From the NCBI GenBank assembly GCA_937891465.1, contig CALAHF010000163.1, forward strand, positions 90,148 to 154,147: a DNA stretch of 64,000 nucleotides, given 5' to 3'. The stretch is from an uncultured Verrucomicrobiales bacterium. GTDB taxonomy: Bacteria > Verrucomicrobiota > Verrucomicrobiia > Verrucomicrobiales > DEV007. Positions 9,498-19,054 of this stretch are shown here, in pieces (within the stretch, counting starts at the first letter, position 1; the number at the start of each line of letters is the position of its first letter). Under the pieces are notes generated by a model. The model saw only the letters and a list, made by a program, of their open reading frames with translations. It was not told the origin of the DNA and ran no database searches. The translations under genes were made by a program, and so were the position numbers.

Positions 9498-10802
9498 ATG
9501 AAAAATAGTGCGAGTGTTCCACGCCGGACATTTATTTCCGAAGCGAGTGCGGCATCTGCCGCTGTACTGGTAGCGGGTAACGCCGTCCTCGCAGCAGCGG
9601 AAGGAGAAAAAAAAGCGGATGTTTTACGCATTGGACTGATAGGGTGCGGCTCGCGGGGTTCAGGAGCTGTGGTAGATGCCGTTACAGCAGATTCGAACAC
9701 CAAACTCGTGGCGATGGCGGATCTCTTTCCCGATAAGCTGCAAGCTTCCAAAGAACGCATTCAGAAGGTCATTGGTGAAAGATATGCCGTCGAAGAAGAC
9801 CACGAGTTCGTCGGAATCGATGCCTACCAGCAACTACTTAAAACGGATGTTGATGTCGTGTTACTCGCCACCCCGCCACACTTCCGTCCCGCCCACTTGA
9901 AGGCGGCAATCGAAGCCAATAAACACGTATTTGCTGAAAAACCAGTAGCGGTGGATTCGCCCGGCGTTCGTTCCGTGATGGAAACCTGCGAACTCGCGAA
10001 GCAGAAACGACTTTCGGTTCTCGTTGGTTTTATGCTTCGCCACAGCAAGGGGATGCAGGAAACAATGGATCGCATCCACAATGGTCATCTCGGTAACATC
10101 GTCACCCTCCAGACCAACTACAATATCGGCGGAACCTGGTCGCATATCCAGCAGCCCGAATGGAGCGACATGGAATGGCAACTACGCAACTGGTACTACT
10201 TCACCTGGATGTCAGGAGGGCAACTGGTGGAGCAACACGTTCATGGACTCGATCTAATGTCATGGGCGATGCAGAACGAGTATCCTGTGAAGTGTTTTGG
10301 TTTGGGCGGCAGACAGTCACGGACCGACCCTCTGTATGGCCACATTTTCGATCATCACGCTATCTGCTATGAATACAGCGGCGGACAACGCGCCTTTGCT
10401 TTTTGCCGACAGCAAAACGGAACGGATGTAGATACCTCACAACTTGTATTTGGAGAAAAGGGGAGCGCTGATCTGATGCGCAATACCATGCAGGGAGAAA
10501 AAACATGGCGCTACAGCGCAGCGCGAGGACCTGATCGGAACGGGAACAAGGACCGTCCCTATCAGCAGGAACACGAAGCCTTGTTCAAAGCTATTCGCAC
10601 AGACTCACCCTACAATAATGGCAACTACGCAGCAAAAAGCACACTCATGGCGATCATGGGGAGAATGGCGAGCTACACCGGCCAGAATATTACCTGGGAA
10701 CAAGCTTTAAATTCCAAAGAAGACCTCACCCCGGATTCCTACCAATTTGGATCAATAGAGGTGCCTTCGGTAGCCATTCCCGGTAAAACGAAATTCTACT
10801 GA
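9498..10802 (+). CDS. Gfo/Idh/MocA family oxidoreductase, Tat-exported
   Basis: 434 residues. A twin-arginine motif (PRRTFIS, residues 8-14) with an Ala-rich h-region predicts Tat export, usual for this family in PVC bacteria. The Rossmann glycine motif GLIGCGSRGSG lies at about residues 45-55, and the EKP signature (FAEKPVAVD) with the catalytic lysine near residue 148. The C-terminal alpha/beta domain carries the substrate motifs WYYFTWMSGGQLVEQHVHGLD and TDPLYGHIFDHHA. It is an NAD(P)-dependent sugar or cyclitol oxidoreductase; the substrate cannot be read. Exported members often work with DUF1080 proteins such as the one at 4404. Confidence 0.9.
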   Translation: MKNSASVPRRTFISEASAASAAVLVAGNAVLAAAEGEKKADVLRIGLIGCGSRGSGAVVDAVTADSNTKLVAMADLFPDKLQASKERIQKVIGERYAVEEDHEFVGIDAYQQLLKTDVDVVLLATPPHFRPAHLKAAIEANKHVFAEKPVAVDSPGVRSVMETCELAKQKRLSVLVGFMLRHSKGMQETMDRIHNGHLGNIVTLQTNYNIGGTWSHIQQPEWSDMEWQLRNWYYFTWMSGGQLVEQHVHGLDLMSWAMQNEYPVKCFGLGGRQSRTDPLYGHIFDHHAICYEYSGGQRAFAFCRQQNGTDVDTSQLVFGEKGSADLMRNTMQGEKTWRYSAARGPDRNGNKDRPYQQEHEALFKAIRTDSPYNNGNYAAKSTLMAIMGRMASYTGQNITWEQALNSKEDLTPDSYQFGSIEVPSVAIPGKTKFY

Positions 10803-10964
10803 AGTCATCAGATTTGCATTCACGCGACATCTTTGTTTTAATTGCCAGCATGACTTCGGATTATCACGATACGCCGTATTATCTGCGCCCCCTCCAATCC
10901 CGGCTCCTGCCAACAATCTAGCGACGACGTTGAAAAAGGGAATTTCCCGGCAAGTAATACCATG

Positions 10965-12218
10965 ATGAAACGGCAACCCTGGTTTTTCTTCCTGATGGTG
11001 TATTGCGTCATCGCACCCGCCGCTCAAGCAGGCGACTGGCCGGCCTGGCGAGGCCCCAATGCCAACGGCGTCGCCGATTCGGCTCAGTCCCCTCCCCTCG
11101 TGTGGAGCGATTCGGAAAATGTGATGTGGAAAACTCCCGTCCCGGGCCGCGGCCATTCGACACCGATCGTAATGGGCTCCCATATTTTTCTGACGAGTGC
11201 CGACAAAAGCGAAGAGGTGCAATCCGTTCTCTGTTTCGATCGCGAAAGCGGCAAGCAGCTCTGGAAGACTGAGGTTCATCGAGGTGGATTTCCGGAGAAG
11301 CTTCACAAGAAGAATACCTCTGCCACTCCGACGCCGGCCTGTGATGGCGAGCGGGTTTTCGCAACGTTCAACAACGGCGACGGAATCTCGCTGACGGCGC
11401 TCGATCTCAAAGGAAAGCAACTCTGGCAAGTGCGGACCGGGGATTTTCGTTCCCGCTATCCCTACGGGTATGGCGCGAGCCCCACGCTGTATAAGTCGCT
11501 CGTCATCGTCGTCTCGGAGTTTGAAAAGGACGGCTTTCTCGCGGCCTTCGATCGCGAATCCGGCAAAGAGGTCTGGCGAACGCCGCGAGCCGATGCTTCC
11601 AGTTACAGCTCGCCGATTGTTGGTAAGGTAGATGGTCGCGATCAGTTATTGATTAGCGGAAACAACAAAGTAGCGGGGTATGATCCGCAAACCGGCAAAC
11701 CACTCTGGTCCGTTCCCGGTGGGCCCCTCGTCACCGCCGGCACGGTTGTCTGGGAAAATGATCTCGTCTTCGCGAGCGGCGGTTTTCCCGATAAAGAAAC
11801 GGCAGCGATCAAAGTCAGCGAAGGAGGCACCGACGCCGCACCTTTATGGAAAAATGGCGAGCGGTCTTACGAGCAATCGATGCTGGTTCACGACGGCCAT
11901 CTCTACGCGGTCAACGACAACGGCATCGCAATTTGCTGGAGGGTTCAAGACGGCGAGGAACAATGGAAACACCGGCTCAGCGGACCGATCAGTGCATCGC
12001 CGACCCTCGCCAACGGTCATATTTACGCCTCGGTCGAACGCGGGATCACTTACGTTTTCAAAGCCGATCCCGAAAAATTCGAGTTCGTCGCGGAGAACAC
12101 GCTTGGCAACGAAGCCTTCGCAACTCCGGTGATCTGCGATGGCCGGATTTACCTGCGGGTGGCCGAAAACTCCGGCGGCAAACGGCAGGAGTGGCTCTAT
12201 TGCATCGGGAAAAAGTGA
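10965..12218 (+). CDS. Secreted PQQ-binding-like beta-propeller protein
   Basis: 417 residues from the ATG at 10965 (the preceding codon is also ATG), with a signal peptide ending AAQAGDW. The chain begins with the common DWPAWRGPNANGV motif of planctomycete and verrucomicrobial PQQ-like proteins. It continues with PQQ-propeller blades: LCFDRESGKQLWKT, ALDLKGKQLWQV, AFDRESGKEVWRT, GYDPQTGKPLWSV, WRVQDGEEQWKH. This is the BamB/PQQ-dehydrogenase propeller fold without an obvious dehydrogenase active site, so binding or scaffold functions are as likely as catalysis. Monocistronic by spacing. Confidence 0.88.
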   Translation: MKRQPWFFFLMVYCVIAPAAQAGDWPAWRGPNANGVADSAQSPPLVWSDSENVMWKTPVPGRGHSTPIVMGSHIFLTSADKSEEVQSVLCFDRESGKQLWKTEVHRGGFPEKLHKKNTSATPTPACDGERVFATFNNGDGISLTALDLKGKQLWQVRTGDFRSRYPYGYGASPTLYKSLVIVVSEFEKDGFLAAFDRESGKEVWRTPRADASSYSSPIVGKVDGRDQLLISGNNKVAGYDPQTGKPLWSVPGGPLVTAGTVVWENDLVFASGGFPDKETAAIKVSEGGTDAAPLWKNGERSYEQSMLVHDGHLYAVNDNGIAICWRVQDGEEQWKHRLSGPISASPTLANGHIYASVERGITYVFKADPEKFEFVAENTLGNEAFATPVICDGRIYLRVAENSGGKRQEWLYCIGKK

Positions 12219-12522
12219 CGCGTTTGAATCGCCGTGTAACTTTATTTGGAGGTTGAGGCCGACAATCGACATTGGCAGCACTCCGTCCAGAACTATCGCC
12301 TTCCCTAGGGAACATCCATGAAGTTCCCTCGAGTTTAGAAAAGAATAGTCTCAGAATGTCGCCGGACCCCGGGGCCACTCAAATTGGGATTGCTCTTCTT
12401 TATGAAAATGAAAGTCTGCGAAAAAGTCTGAGCGCCCTGGACAGGGCGCAATTCCGATATGGGATAGATTGACCGGCCGCGAAGAGTAAACTAAATAGGC
12501 ATCGGCCTCGATTTAAAATTTC
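12219..12522. other. Intergenic region with a perfect short hairpin
   Basis: About 300 bp without a gene. A perfect 7-bp stem with a 4-base loop (GCGCCCT-GGAC-AGGGCGC) lies at 12432-12449. No T-run follows on either strand, so it is not a classical intrinsic terminator. A second small inverted repeat surrounds TTCCCTAGGGAA near 12301. Confidence 0.5.
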
Positions 12523-14913
12523 ATGAAAACGCTTCCCGCTTTGATTGTCGCCCTGTTAGGGCTTGCTCCTCTCGCCGTCACCCAGGACGGCTACACGATC
12601 CGCTCAATTGCGGATGGAAATTGGTCCGATTCGAAAGTGTGGGACCCACAACGCACACCATCAGCCGCTGACCGGGTTCTGATAACGTCGAAGACGGCAA
12701 TCGTCTACGACGTCTCCAGCGACGACGTGATCCATTCGATCCGCGTAGCCGGAACGCTCAGCTTTTCGAAGGATCGCGATACGGTCTTAAATGTTGGCGA
12801 TATTCGGGTTCAACCAGGGATGGCCAAGGACGCTGGATCAGGCGTCGATGATGTTGAAAAAAATGGCGAAAGTCACGGTCGCGGCAAACATGCGAAGCCG
12901 ATGCCAGGCATGAAAGCGGCGTTGGAGCTTGGAACCTCTGCTGAGCCGGTTCCCGAGTCTCACACTGCCAAAATCCGCCTCCATTTTATTGAGGGAAACG
13001 ACGAAACCAAGAGCCCGGCGATCGTCTGTCGGCCAGGCGGACGGTTCGACGTTCACGGGGCGCCAATGGATCGGACGTGGGTCAAGCTCGGTGCGAGTTT
13101 GAAGGCTGGCGATGAAACGGTGACGCTTTCGGCGGAGGTTTCCGGCTGGCGAATTGGAGACTCGGTCATCGTCACTGCGGGGCCTCGCGACGAGGAAGAT
13201 CTCCGAACCGAGGAACGGGAAATCAAGGCGATTGAAGGCAAAACGATCACGCTCAACAGCCCGCTCAAAGCCGCCCATCAAGGCGAAGGCGAGTTTCGTG
13301 GTGAGATCGCAAATCTGTCGCGGAATGTCGTTATCGAAAGCGCCGATCCGGGCGGAGTGCGCGGCCACACGATGTATCATTGGGAAAGCGCGGGGTCGAT
13401 CAGTTACGCGCGTTTCGCTCACCTGGGAAAGAAGGGGTCGCTCGGTCGTTACCCGATTCACTTCCACCTCGTCGAAGACAGCATGCGAGGCAGCAGCGTG
13501 GTCGGCGCGGCGATTGTCGACTCGCACAACCGCTGGGTCACGATTCACGGCACGCAGTACATGGTCGTTCGTGATTGCGTGGGTTACCAGAGTCTTGGGC
13601 ACGGATTCTTCCTTGAAGACGGAACCGAGATTTACAACGTTCTCGATCGTAATCTCGCGGTGCAGGCGATGCGCGGGCCACGGATGAAGGGCATGGCGCT
13701 TCCGTTCGATCCGAATGACGGCGCGGGCTTCTGGTGGGCGAACGGCAAAAACACGTTTTCGCGCAACGTCGCCACGGATAACGAAGAGTATGGCTATCGC
13801 TACGACATGCAGATGTCGAGCCAGTTCGATTGCAACATGCCGATCCGCCAGCCTGACGGGAGTCTTGAGAAAATTGACGTTCGAACGATTCCGATCTGGC
13901 GCTTTGAAGACAACGAAGCCCACACCGAGGGCTTCTACGGAATGGTCGTCGCCGCTAACGGAGATCGCCAGCCGGACAACGCGATTCGCGACGAAAAGAT
14001 GCTGGAGCGCATCCGCCAGGTCGACTGGACGGGGCCTGACCGCAGTCACCCTCACACGATCAAAAACCTCTCGATCTGGGACGCTCACTACGCGTTTCGG
14101 CCGCACAGCCCGAACATGATCATGGAAAACGTTCGGCTGCATGGCGCGATTTACGGGATCTACCGCCCGGCCTTCGACGGCCACGTCTACACGAATCTGC
14201 ACATCTCAAAAGTGAGCGCTGAGCCGTTCAATCGCGGGATGGACGACGCCAGCGCGCAGGCGGGTGTGATATCGGTCGACGGCCTGACTTTCGACCACGA
14301 ACGCGGCAATCAAAGAACACCGTTGGTCCAGATCAGCGACGTGAATCTGAGCGGCCATGCGGCGACGCATTTCCGAAACGTCGTGGTGAACCGGTCGGAT
14401 CAATTCAAGGATGGCTGGCCGCTGATCAATCGCGGAGTCGGTCCGCGCGTGCCGCCGATCACTGATGGCGTTCCGATTTTCATCCACGATTATTTTGGTC
14501 CAGACCGCGACGTGAAAGTCGTCAGCACGGCCGCAAAAGATTTGATGAAGGATGGGAAAGAATATCTTGAAGTCGCGTCACTGACCGGCAACGAGTCACT
14601 CGCGGCGGAGGTCGCGGACGTCGAATGGCCTGAGCACCTACTGACGCCCGTGGACGACGAACCGCCGGCGACGATCATCACTTCGGTCAGGATCGAAGGC
14701 GGTGCGGCGGAGGTTCGCGGCGTTTCTCATGACAACGATAAAATCGTCGAGATCAGCGTAAACGGCGAGCCGGCGACGATCGTTTCGAGCGCAGCAGGCG
14801 TGGTCAATTGGAGCGCAAGGGTGAAGCTCGGTGCCGATGGGCTGAAGGCCCTCGCGGTGGATGATGCCGGAAACCGCGAGTCGACAGCGCACATGGTGGA
14901 ATTTCGAAAGTAA
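12523..14913 (+). CDS. G8-domain, CEMIP/TMEM2-like secreted beta-helix protein
   Basis: 796 residues with a signal peptide (cleavage near VTQDG). A G8-type domain occupies about residues 25-190 (NWSDSKVWDPQRTPSAADRV, RVAGTLSF), interrupted by a charged Gly/His/Lys-rich loop. A long right-handed parallel beta-helix follows, with the stretch typical of CEMIP (KIAA1199)/TMEM2 proteins: RYPIHFHLVEDS, VDSHNRWVTIHGTQY, LGHGFFLEDGTE, DPNDGAGFWWANG. Animal relatives depolymerise or bind hyaluronan; in bacteria the substrate is unknown and a polysaccharide is only an inference. The C-terminal 90 residues look like an Ig-like module. A long antisense frame over it is a codon-bias artefact. Confidence 0.8.
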   Translation: MKTLPALIVALLGLAPLAVTQDGYTIRSIADGNWSDSKVWDPQRTPSAADRVLITSKTAIVYDVSSDDVIHSIRVAGTLSFSKDRDTVLNVGDIRVQPGMAKDAGSGVDDVEKNGESHGRGKHAKPMPGMKAALELGTSAEPVPESHTAKIRLHFIEGNDETKSPAIVCRPGGRFDVHGAPMDRTWVKLGASLKAGDETVTLSAEVSGWRIGDSVIVTAGPRDEEDLRTEEREIKAIEGKTITLNSPLKAAHQGEGEFRGEIANLSRNVVIESADPGGVRGHTMYHWESAGSISYARFAHLGKKGSLGRYPIHFHLVEDSMRGSSVVGAAIVDSHNRWVTIHGTQYMVVRDCVGYQSLGHGFFLEDGTEIYNVLDRNLAVQAMRGPRMKGMALPFDPNDGAGFWWANGKNTFSRNVATDNEEYGYRYDMQMSSQFDCNMPIRQPDGSLEKIDVRTIPIWRFEDNEAHTEGFYGMVVAANGDRQPDNAIRDEKMLERIRQVDWTGPDRSHPHTIKNLSIWDAHYAFRPHSPNMIMENVRLHGAIYGIYRPAFDGHVYTNLHISKVSAEPFNRGMDDASAQAGVISVDGLTFDHERGNQRTPLVQISDVNLSGHAATHFRNVVVNRSDQFKDGWPLINRGVGPRVPPITDGVPIFIHDYFGPDRDVKVVSTAAKDLMKDGKEYLEVASLTGNESLAAEVADVEWPEHLLTPVDDEPPATIITSVRIEGGAAEVRGVSHDNDKIVEISVNGEPATIVSSAAGVVNWSARVKLGADGLKALAVDDAGNRESTAHMVEFRK

Positions 14914-14995
14914 TCCTGGTTTTTGCGCATTCGTTGAGCTTGCCCTCCATTGAGATGCGTCCTTAGTATCCTGCCACTAAGAACAACCTTCCAGA

Positions 14996-16294
14996 ATGCC
15001 CAAATATCTCGACAAGCTCGACTACTCCATCGTCCAGCAGTGCATGCATTGCGGAATGTGTTTGCCGAGCTGTCCTACGTACCTCGAAACAAAGCTTGAG
15101 CGTAATTCCCCGCGCGGTCGGATCGCGTTGATGCGTTCGATCGCTGATGGCGAACTCGAAGTGACCAAGGAATTCGGTGAGGAAATGTATTATTGCCTCG
15201 GTTGCCTCGCCTGCACCACGGCGTGCCCGGCAGGCGTTGATTACCCGGTTCTGTTCGAAAATGCGCGTGCCGAAGTCGAAGAATCCGATGTGCTTTTCTC
15301 TCCTGATCGACGCTTCTGGCGATGGCTTACATTGAAACAGATTTTCTCCAAACCGTGGATGCTCCGCGCAATCGGTCGGTCACTCTGGATATATCAGGCC
15401 AGTGGAATGCAATCGCTCGTCCGGAAATCAGGAGTGCTTCGATTCATTCCGAAAAACTTGCGCGAGCTCGAACCGACCACTCCGACGATCAGACGTCATT
15501 TCTCCGACGCGTTGATTCCCGAAAACGAACCGGCAGCCAAACAGGATTACCGTGTCGGAATGCTGACAGGCTGCGTTCAAGATTTAGTTTTCTCCGATGT
15601 AAATCGCGACACGGTCGATGTGCTTTTAGAAAACGGCTGTTCGGTGGTGACGCCCCGTTCGCAGGGCTGTTGCGGTTCCCTTCACGCTCACAACGGGGAT
15701 CTGGAACAGGCAAAAATCATGGCTCACCGCCAAATCGATTCGTTCGGCGATGATCTCGAAAACCTGGACGCAGTCATCACAAATGCCGCCGGTTGCGGGT
15801 CACATTTAAAGCACTACACGACGCTTCTGAAAGACGATCCTGATTACGCCGAGCGCGCCAAACTGTGGGACGCCAAAGCCCGCGACATCAACGAATGGCT
15901 TGTCGAGATTGATTTCCGGAAGCCACACAACACGCCTACTTCGACGAAAAAAACGACCTATCACGAAGCATGTCACTTGTGTCACGGCCAGAAAATTTCG
16001 GCTCAACCGCGTTCGATTCTCGATGCGATTCCCGGGCTCGAAATGACTGAGCTTTCTGATGCAACCCATTGCTGCGGCAGCGCTGGCATCTACAACATTA
16101 CCCAGCCTGAACAGGCAGGGAAACTTCAAACTGAAAAGTGCGATAAGATCCGCGAAACCGGAGCTGAAATTGTCGCGACTGCAAACCCCGGCTGTCACTT
16201 ACAAATCCAAAACGGAGTTCGCGAAGATGGCGTCGAGGTGCAGCATCCGATCAGCTTGTTGGCAGCGGCTTATCGGTCGGGAATTGAGAAATAG
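14996..16294 (+). CDS. glcF: Glycolate oxidase iron-sulfur subunit GlcF
   Basis: 432 residues, close to GlcF length. Two [4Fe-4S] ferredoxin motifs lie near the N-terminus: CMHCGMCLPSCP at residues 15-26 and CLGCLACTTACPAG at about 67-80. Two CCG-type cysteine domains follow (TGCVQDLVF...QGCCGSLHAHNG and HEACHLCHGQ...HCCGSAGIYN). This is the electron-transfer subunit of the cytoplasmic or membrane-associated glycolate oxidase, which oxidises glycolate to glyoxylate. The usual FAD subunits GlcD and GlcE are not adjacent, so they must be elsewhere or the protein serves another D-lactate/glycolate-type dehydrogenase. Confidence 0.88.
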   Translation: MPKYLDKLDYSIVQQCMHCGMCLPSCPTYLETKLERNSPRGRIALMRSIADGELEVTKEFGEEMYYCLGCLACTTACPAGVDYPVLFENARAEVEESDVLFSPDRRFWRWLTLKQIFSKPWMLRAIGRSLWIYQASGMQSLVRKSGVLRFIPKNLRELEPTTPTIRRHFSDALIPENEPAAKQDYRVGMLTGCVQDLVFSDVNRDTVDVLLENGCSVVTPRSQGCCGSLHAHNGDLEQAKIMAHRQIDSFGDDLENLDAVITNAAGCGSHLKHYTTLLKDDPDYAERAKLWDAKARDINEWLVEIDFRKPHNTPTSTKKTTYHEACHLCHGQKISAQPRSILDAIPGLEMTELSDATHCCGSAGIYNITQPEQAGKLQTEKCDKIRETGAEIVATANPGCHLQIQNGVREDGVEVQHPISLLAAAYRSGIEK

Positions 16295-16939
16295 AAACAA
16301 CTGTTCAAAATTTCACTTGATTAAATTTACAGTTAAACTAATTTTACCTCGTCTTCAGAAACGGAGTGAAATCCCGCATAGAGGACAACAGAAAGGGATC
16401 GACCGGATATACGGTCGGCTGAAAATGTGGACTCCGCTCTTGAGTGAATTCCGGATTTTTGGAGGCCTTCGCACCCTGTCCTTCTTTTGCAGAAGAGGGC
16501 ATTCCAACAGTGCGAAGACCGTTCTTGATTGAAACCCCGTATCCAAAGACAACGATGTTACCGCTTCATTTTAAATTCTCATTTTGGGAACTTTTGACGA
16601 AACAATTTGGGACATTCACCCGGCCATTGTGGAGATTGCTTCAACTGTTTGCAGCTGAAATGATCACCCAACTAGGATCTGAACGTCCTCTCGTTGTCCC
16701 CGCTCGATCTGCAATTCGAGCGGGGGTGAGCCCGGCAGCCCTTTTGTGCTTCCGGTCAACGCCCGAGGTGCGAAAGACACGTTGTTAGACAGAATCAGGT
16801 TGCCGGGAATCGAGCATTTGGTTGGCCCCAAACACTCATCATTCCTCCTGATCTGAAGTCACAGGACTTGTCTTCGATCCCTTTCTCTTTTTTATTTTTT
16901 GGACTTGGGATGTGGAAACCTTATCCAAGGAATTCGGAT
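16295..16939. other. Gene-free stretch with one strong hairpin
   Basis: 645 bp after glcF. The short frames here overlap on both strands, lack a recognisable domain and are not called. A 10-bp perfect stem (CCCCGCTCGA with TCGAGCGGGG) lies at 16698-16725, without a flanking T-run. Nothing else is supported. Confidence 0.5.
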
Positions 16940-17455
16940 CTACTCACCACCATACCACAACCGCACTTTCGCTTCACAGCGGAGCAATCCTGAATCCGCG
17001 TCCGGTTCTATTTTCAAACCACTCACGCCGATGAATTTATTGGGCTGCTGGAGCGAGTGAACCCATTTCACTACTGATTCTTCGTTGCCTGAAATCTCGA
17101 TTTTCAAACCGGCCGAGTCATAATATCCACCTTCCAACTCAAGCTCTTCTTCGGTCGGCGCCTCGATCAATTCCTTGGTATCAATCGTCACCCCGTATTG
17201 TTTGGAAACCGTATCGACTCGAGAAATCAGTTCACTCGATGCCTTTCCCCGCGTCTCGAATGTTGGTAAATTTTCACCGATCCATGAACTCCGCTGCTCC
17301 CACATCGCGCGACGCCCGCATAATCCGTAGGCATACCGCAGCAACGGGCTTTCCTCCGCAATAAACAGATTGCGGATCGGAACCCTCTTTCGGATTCGAT
17401 ATCCGTGCTCCATCACCAATGGGCCCGTGATTGGGGGGCGGGTCGGGCATAGCAC
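16940..17455 (-). CDS. PilO/GspM-like C-terminal fragment, hypothetical
   Basis: Up to 171 residues; a later ATG at 17413 (MEHGYRI) is also possible. The C-terminal part (LKIEISGNEESVVKWVHSL...FIGVSGLKIEPDADSGLLRCEAKVRLWYGG) has the ferredoxin-like pattern of type IV pilus PilO or type II secretion GspM proteins. The N-terminal transmembrane helix those proteins need is absent, and no pilus gene is nearby. It may be a detached remnant or an unrelated small protein. The family assignment rests on pattern alone. Confidence 0.4.
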   Translation of the reverse strand: MLCPTRPPITGPLVMEHGYRIRKRVPIRNLFIAEESPLLRYAYGLCGRRAMWEQRSSWIGENLPTFETRGKASSELISRVDTVSKQYGVTIDTKELIEAPTEEELELEGGYYDSAGLKIEISGNEESVVKWVHSLQQPNKFIGVSGLKIEPDADSGLLRCEAKVRLWYGGE

Positions 17456-17575
17456 TAATGTTGGTCGCAGCCTGATTCAAAATACAAAGTCATCCTTTCA
17501 GTTATAGGGGCCACGGACGAGGGAAAAGACTTAGATTTTTTTTGAAAAAAACCTAATCTGGTGAACGCGTACCCC

Positions 17576-19054
17576 ATGCCGGAAATCTCCGATTCCACTT
17601 TTTCCTCCACTCCTCGAAAAGATGCTTACGATGCAACGATCGTCGGCTCTGGGCCGAATGGTCTCGCCGCAGCGATCATGCTGGCGCGGGCAGGCCGAAG
17701 TGTGCTGGTGGTGGAAGGTCACGCAGAGCCGGGCGGGGGAACTCGGACGCAGGAACTGACGCTTCCCGGCTTCCAGCACGATGTTTGTTCGGCGATTCAT
17801 CCGATGGGAGTTTGCTCGCCGTTTTTCAAAGCCCTGCCGTTGGCGGATTTTGGATTGGAATGGATTCATCCGGATATTCCGCTCGCGCATCCCTTTGATG
17901 ACGGAACGGCGGCGCTGATGCATCAATCCGTTGAGGAGACGGCGGCGCAGTTTGGGCCGGCTGATGCCAAGAATTACCGTTTCGTTTTTGAATCGATTAC
18001 GAAAAATGCGGACAACCTGTTTGGGGATCTACTGGCTCCGCCAAAAATTCCTGCGCATCCCTTTCAGGTCACCAATTTTGGATTGCGAGCGATTCCCTCG
18101 GCACTCGCGGCGGCACGAAGTTGGTTTTCGGATGAAAGAGCGCGGGCGTTGCTTGCGGGGAATGCGGCACACTCGATTCTTCCGTTGGATCGACCGCTGG
18201 CAACAAACGCGATTGGATTGATGCTAATGCTCGCCTGCCACGCGGTCGGTTGGCCAATGGCGAAAGGAGGTTCGCAATCAATCACGCGCGCATTGTGCGG
18301 CTATTTGAAATCGCTCGGCGGGGAGATCGTGACGAATTTCCCTGTCGAAAACATCGCGGACTTACCGAAATCGAATGCGGTGATTTTTGATACCAATCCG
18401 TCTTCGATGGCTCGGATCGCAGGCGATGAGTTGCCTGAATCCTATCAGAAGAAGCTGAATAAATTTCGTCACGGCCCGGGAATTTTCAAAATCGATTACG
18501 CTCTCAAGGAGGCGGTTCCATGGAAAGCGGCGGCCTGCAAACTCGCGGGAACAGTTCATCTCGGAGCGACGATGGATGAAATTGCGATTTCGGAACGGAA
18601 TTGCTGGAATGGCGTTCACAGTGAAAAACCGTTCGTCCTAACGGCTCAGCAAAGTTTATTTGATCACACGCGAGCGCCCGAAGGTAAACAAACTTTTTGG
18701 GCGTATTGCCACGTGCCGCATGGTTCGGATGTGGACATGACGGACGCCATCGAAAACCAGATCGAGCGTTTTGCTCCTGGGTTTCGGGATTGCGCTGAGG
18801 CAAAGGCTACGATGAATTGCGCGGAATTTGAGCGCTACAATCCGAATCTCCTCGGCGGAGACATCGTCGGCGGCGTCGCAGACTGGCGACAGCTGATGAC
18901 TCGCCCAACGGTGAGCCTTCGTCCCCATACGACGCCGAACAAAGGAATCTTCATCTGCTCCGCATCAACTCCACCTGGAGGTGGAGTTCACGGAATGGGC
19001 GGTTACTGGGCAGCGCAGGAAGTAATTCGTGCGCACCCGCAAGCCCGGGGTTAA
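17576..19054 (+). CDS. Phytoene desaturase/CrtI-like FAD oxidoreductase
   Basis: About 492 residues from the ATG at 17576; a GTG at 17561 is the alternative. The FAD-binding dinucleotide fold is at the N-terminus (ATIVGSGPNGLAAAIMLARAG, then VVEGHAEPGGGTRTQEL), as in the CrtI/carotenoid isomerase/RetSat-like amine-oxidase superfamily. The C-terminus carries the second FAD motif (GIFICSASTPPGGGVHGMGGYWAA). No carotenoid gene (crtB, crtE) is near, so the substrate is open. Its TAA stop overlaps the stop of the convergent sulfatase gene (TTAA shared). Confidence 0.85.
   Translation: MPEISDSTFSSTPRKDAYDATIVGSGPNGLAAAIMLARAGRSVLVVEGHAEPGGGTRTQELTLPGFQHDVCSAIHPMGVCSPFFKALPLADFGLEWIHPDIPLAHPFDDGTAALMHQSVEETAAQFGPADAKNYRFVFESITKNADNLFGDLLAPPKIPAHPFQVTNFGLRAIPSALAAARSWFSDERARALLAGNAAHSILPLDRPLATNAIGLMLMLACHAVGWPMAKGGSQSITRALCGYLKSLGGEIVTNFPVENIADLPKSNAVIFDTNPSSMARIAGDELPESYQKKLNKFRHGPGIFKIDYALKEAVPWKAAACKLAGTVHLGATMDEIAISERNCWNGVHSEKPFVLTAQQSLFDHTRAPEGKQTFWAYCHVPHGSDVDMTDAIENQIERFAPGFRDCAEAKATMNCAEFERYNPNLLGGDIVGGVADWRQLMTRPTVSLRPHTTPNKGIFICSASTPPGGGVHGMGGYWAAQEVIRAHPQARG

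Noticed and set aside
12838..14202. 454-residue minus-strand open frame over the G8 protein gene
   Set aside because: It is fully antisense to a well-supported gene, has Arg/Val-rich composition typical of a codon-bias shadow and no recognisable domain.
16295..16939. Small genes after glcF (frames at 16355, 16444)
   Set aside because: Overlapping frames on both strands, no domain, no promoter or start context to prefer one.
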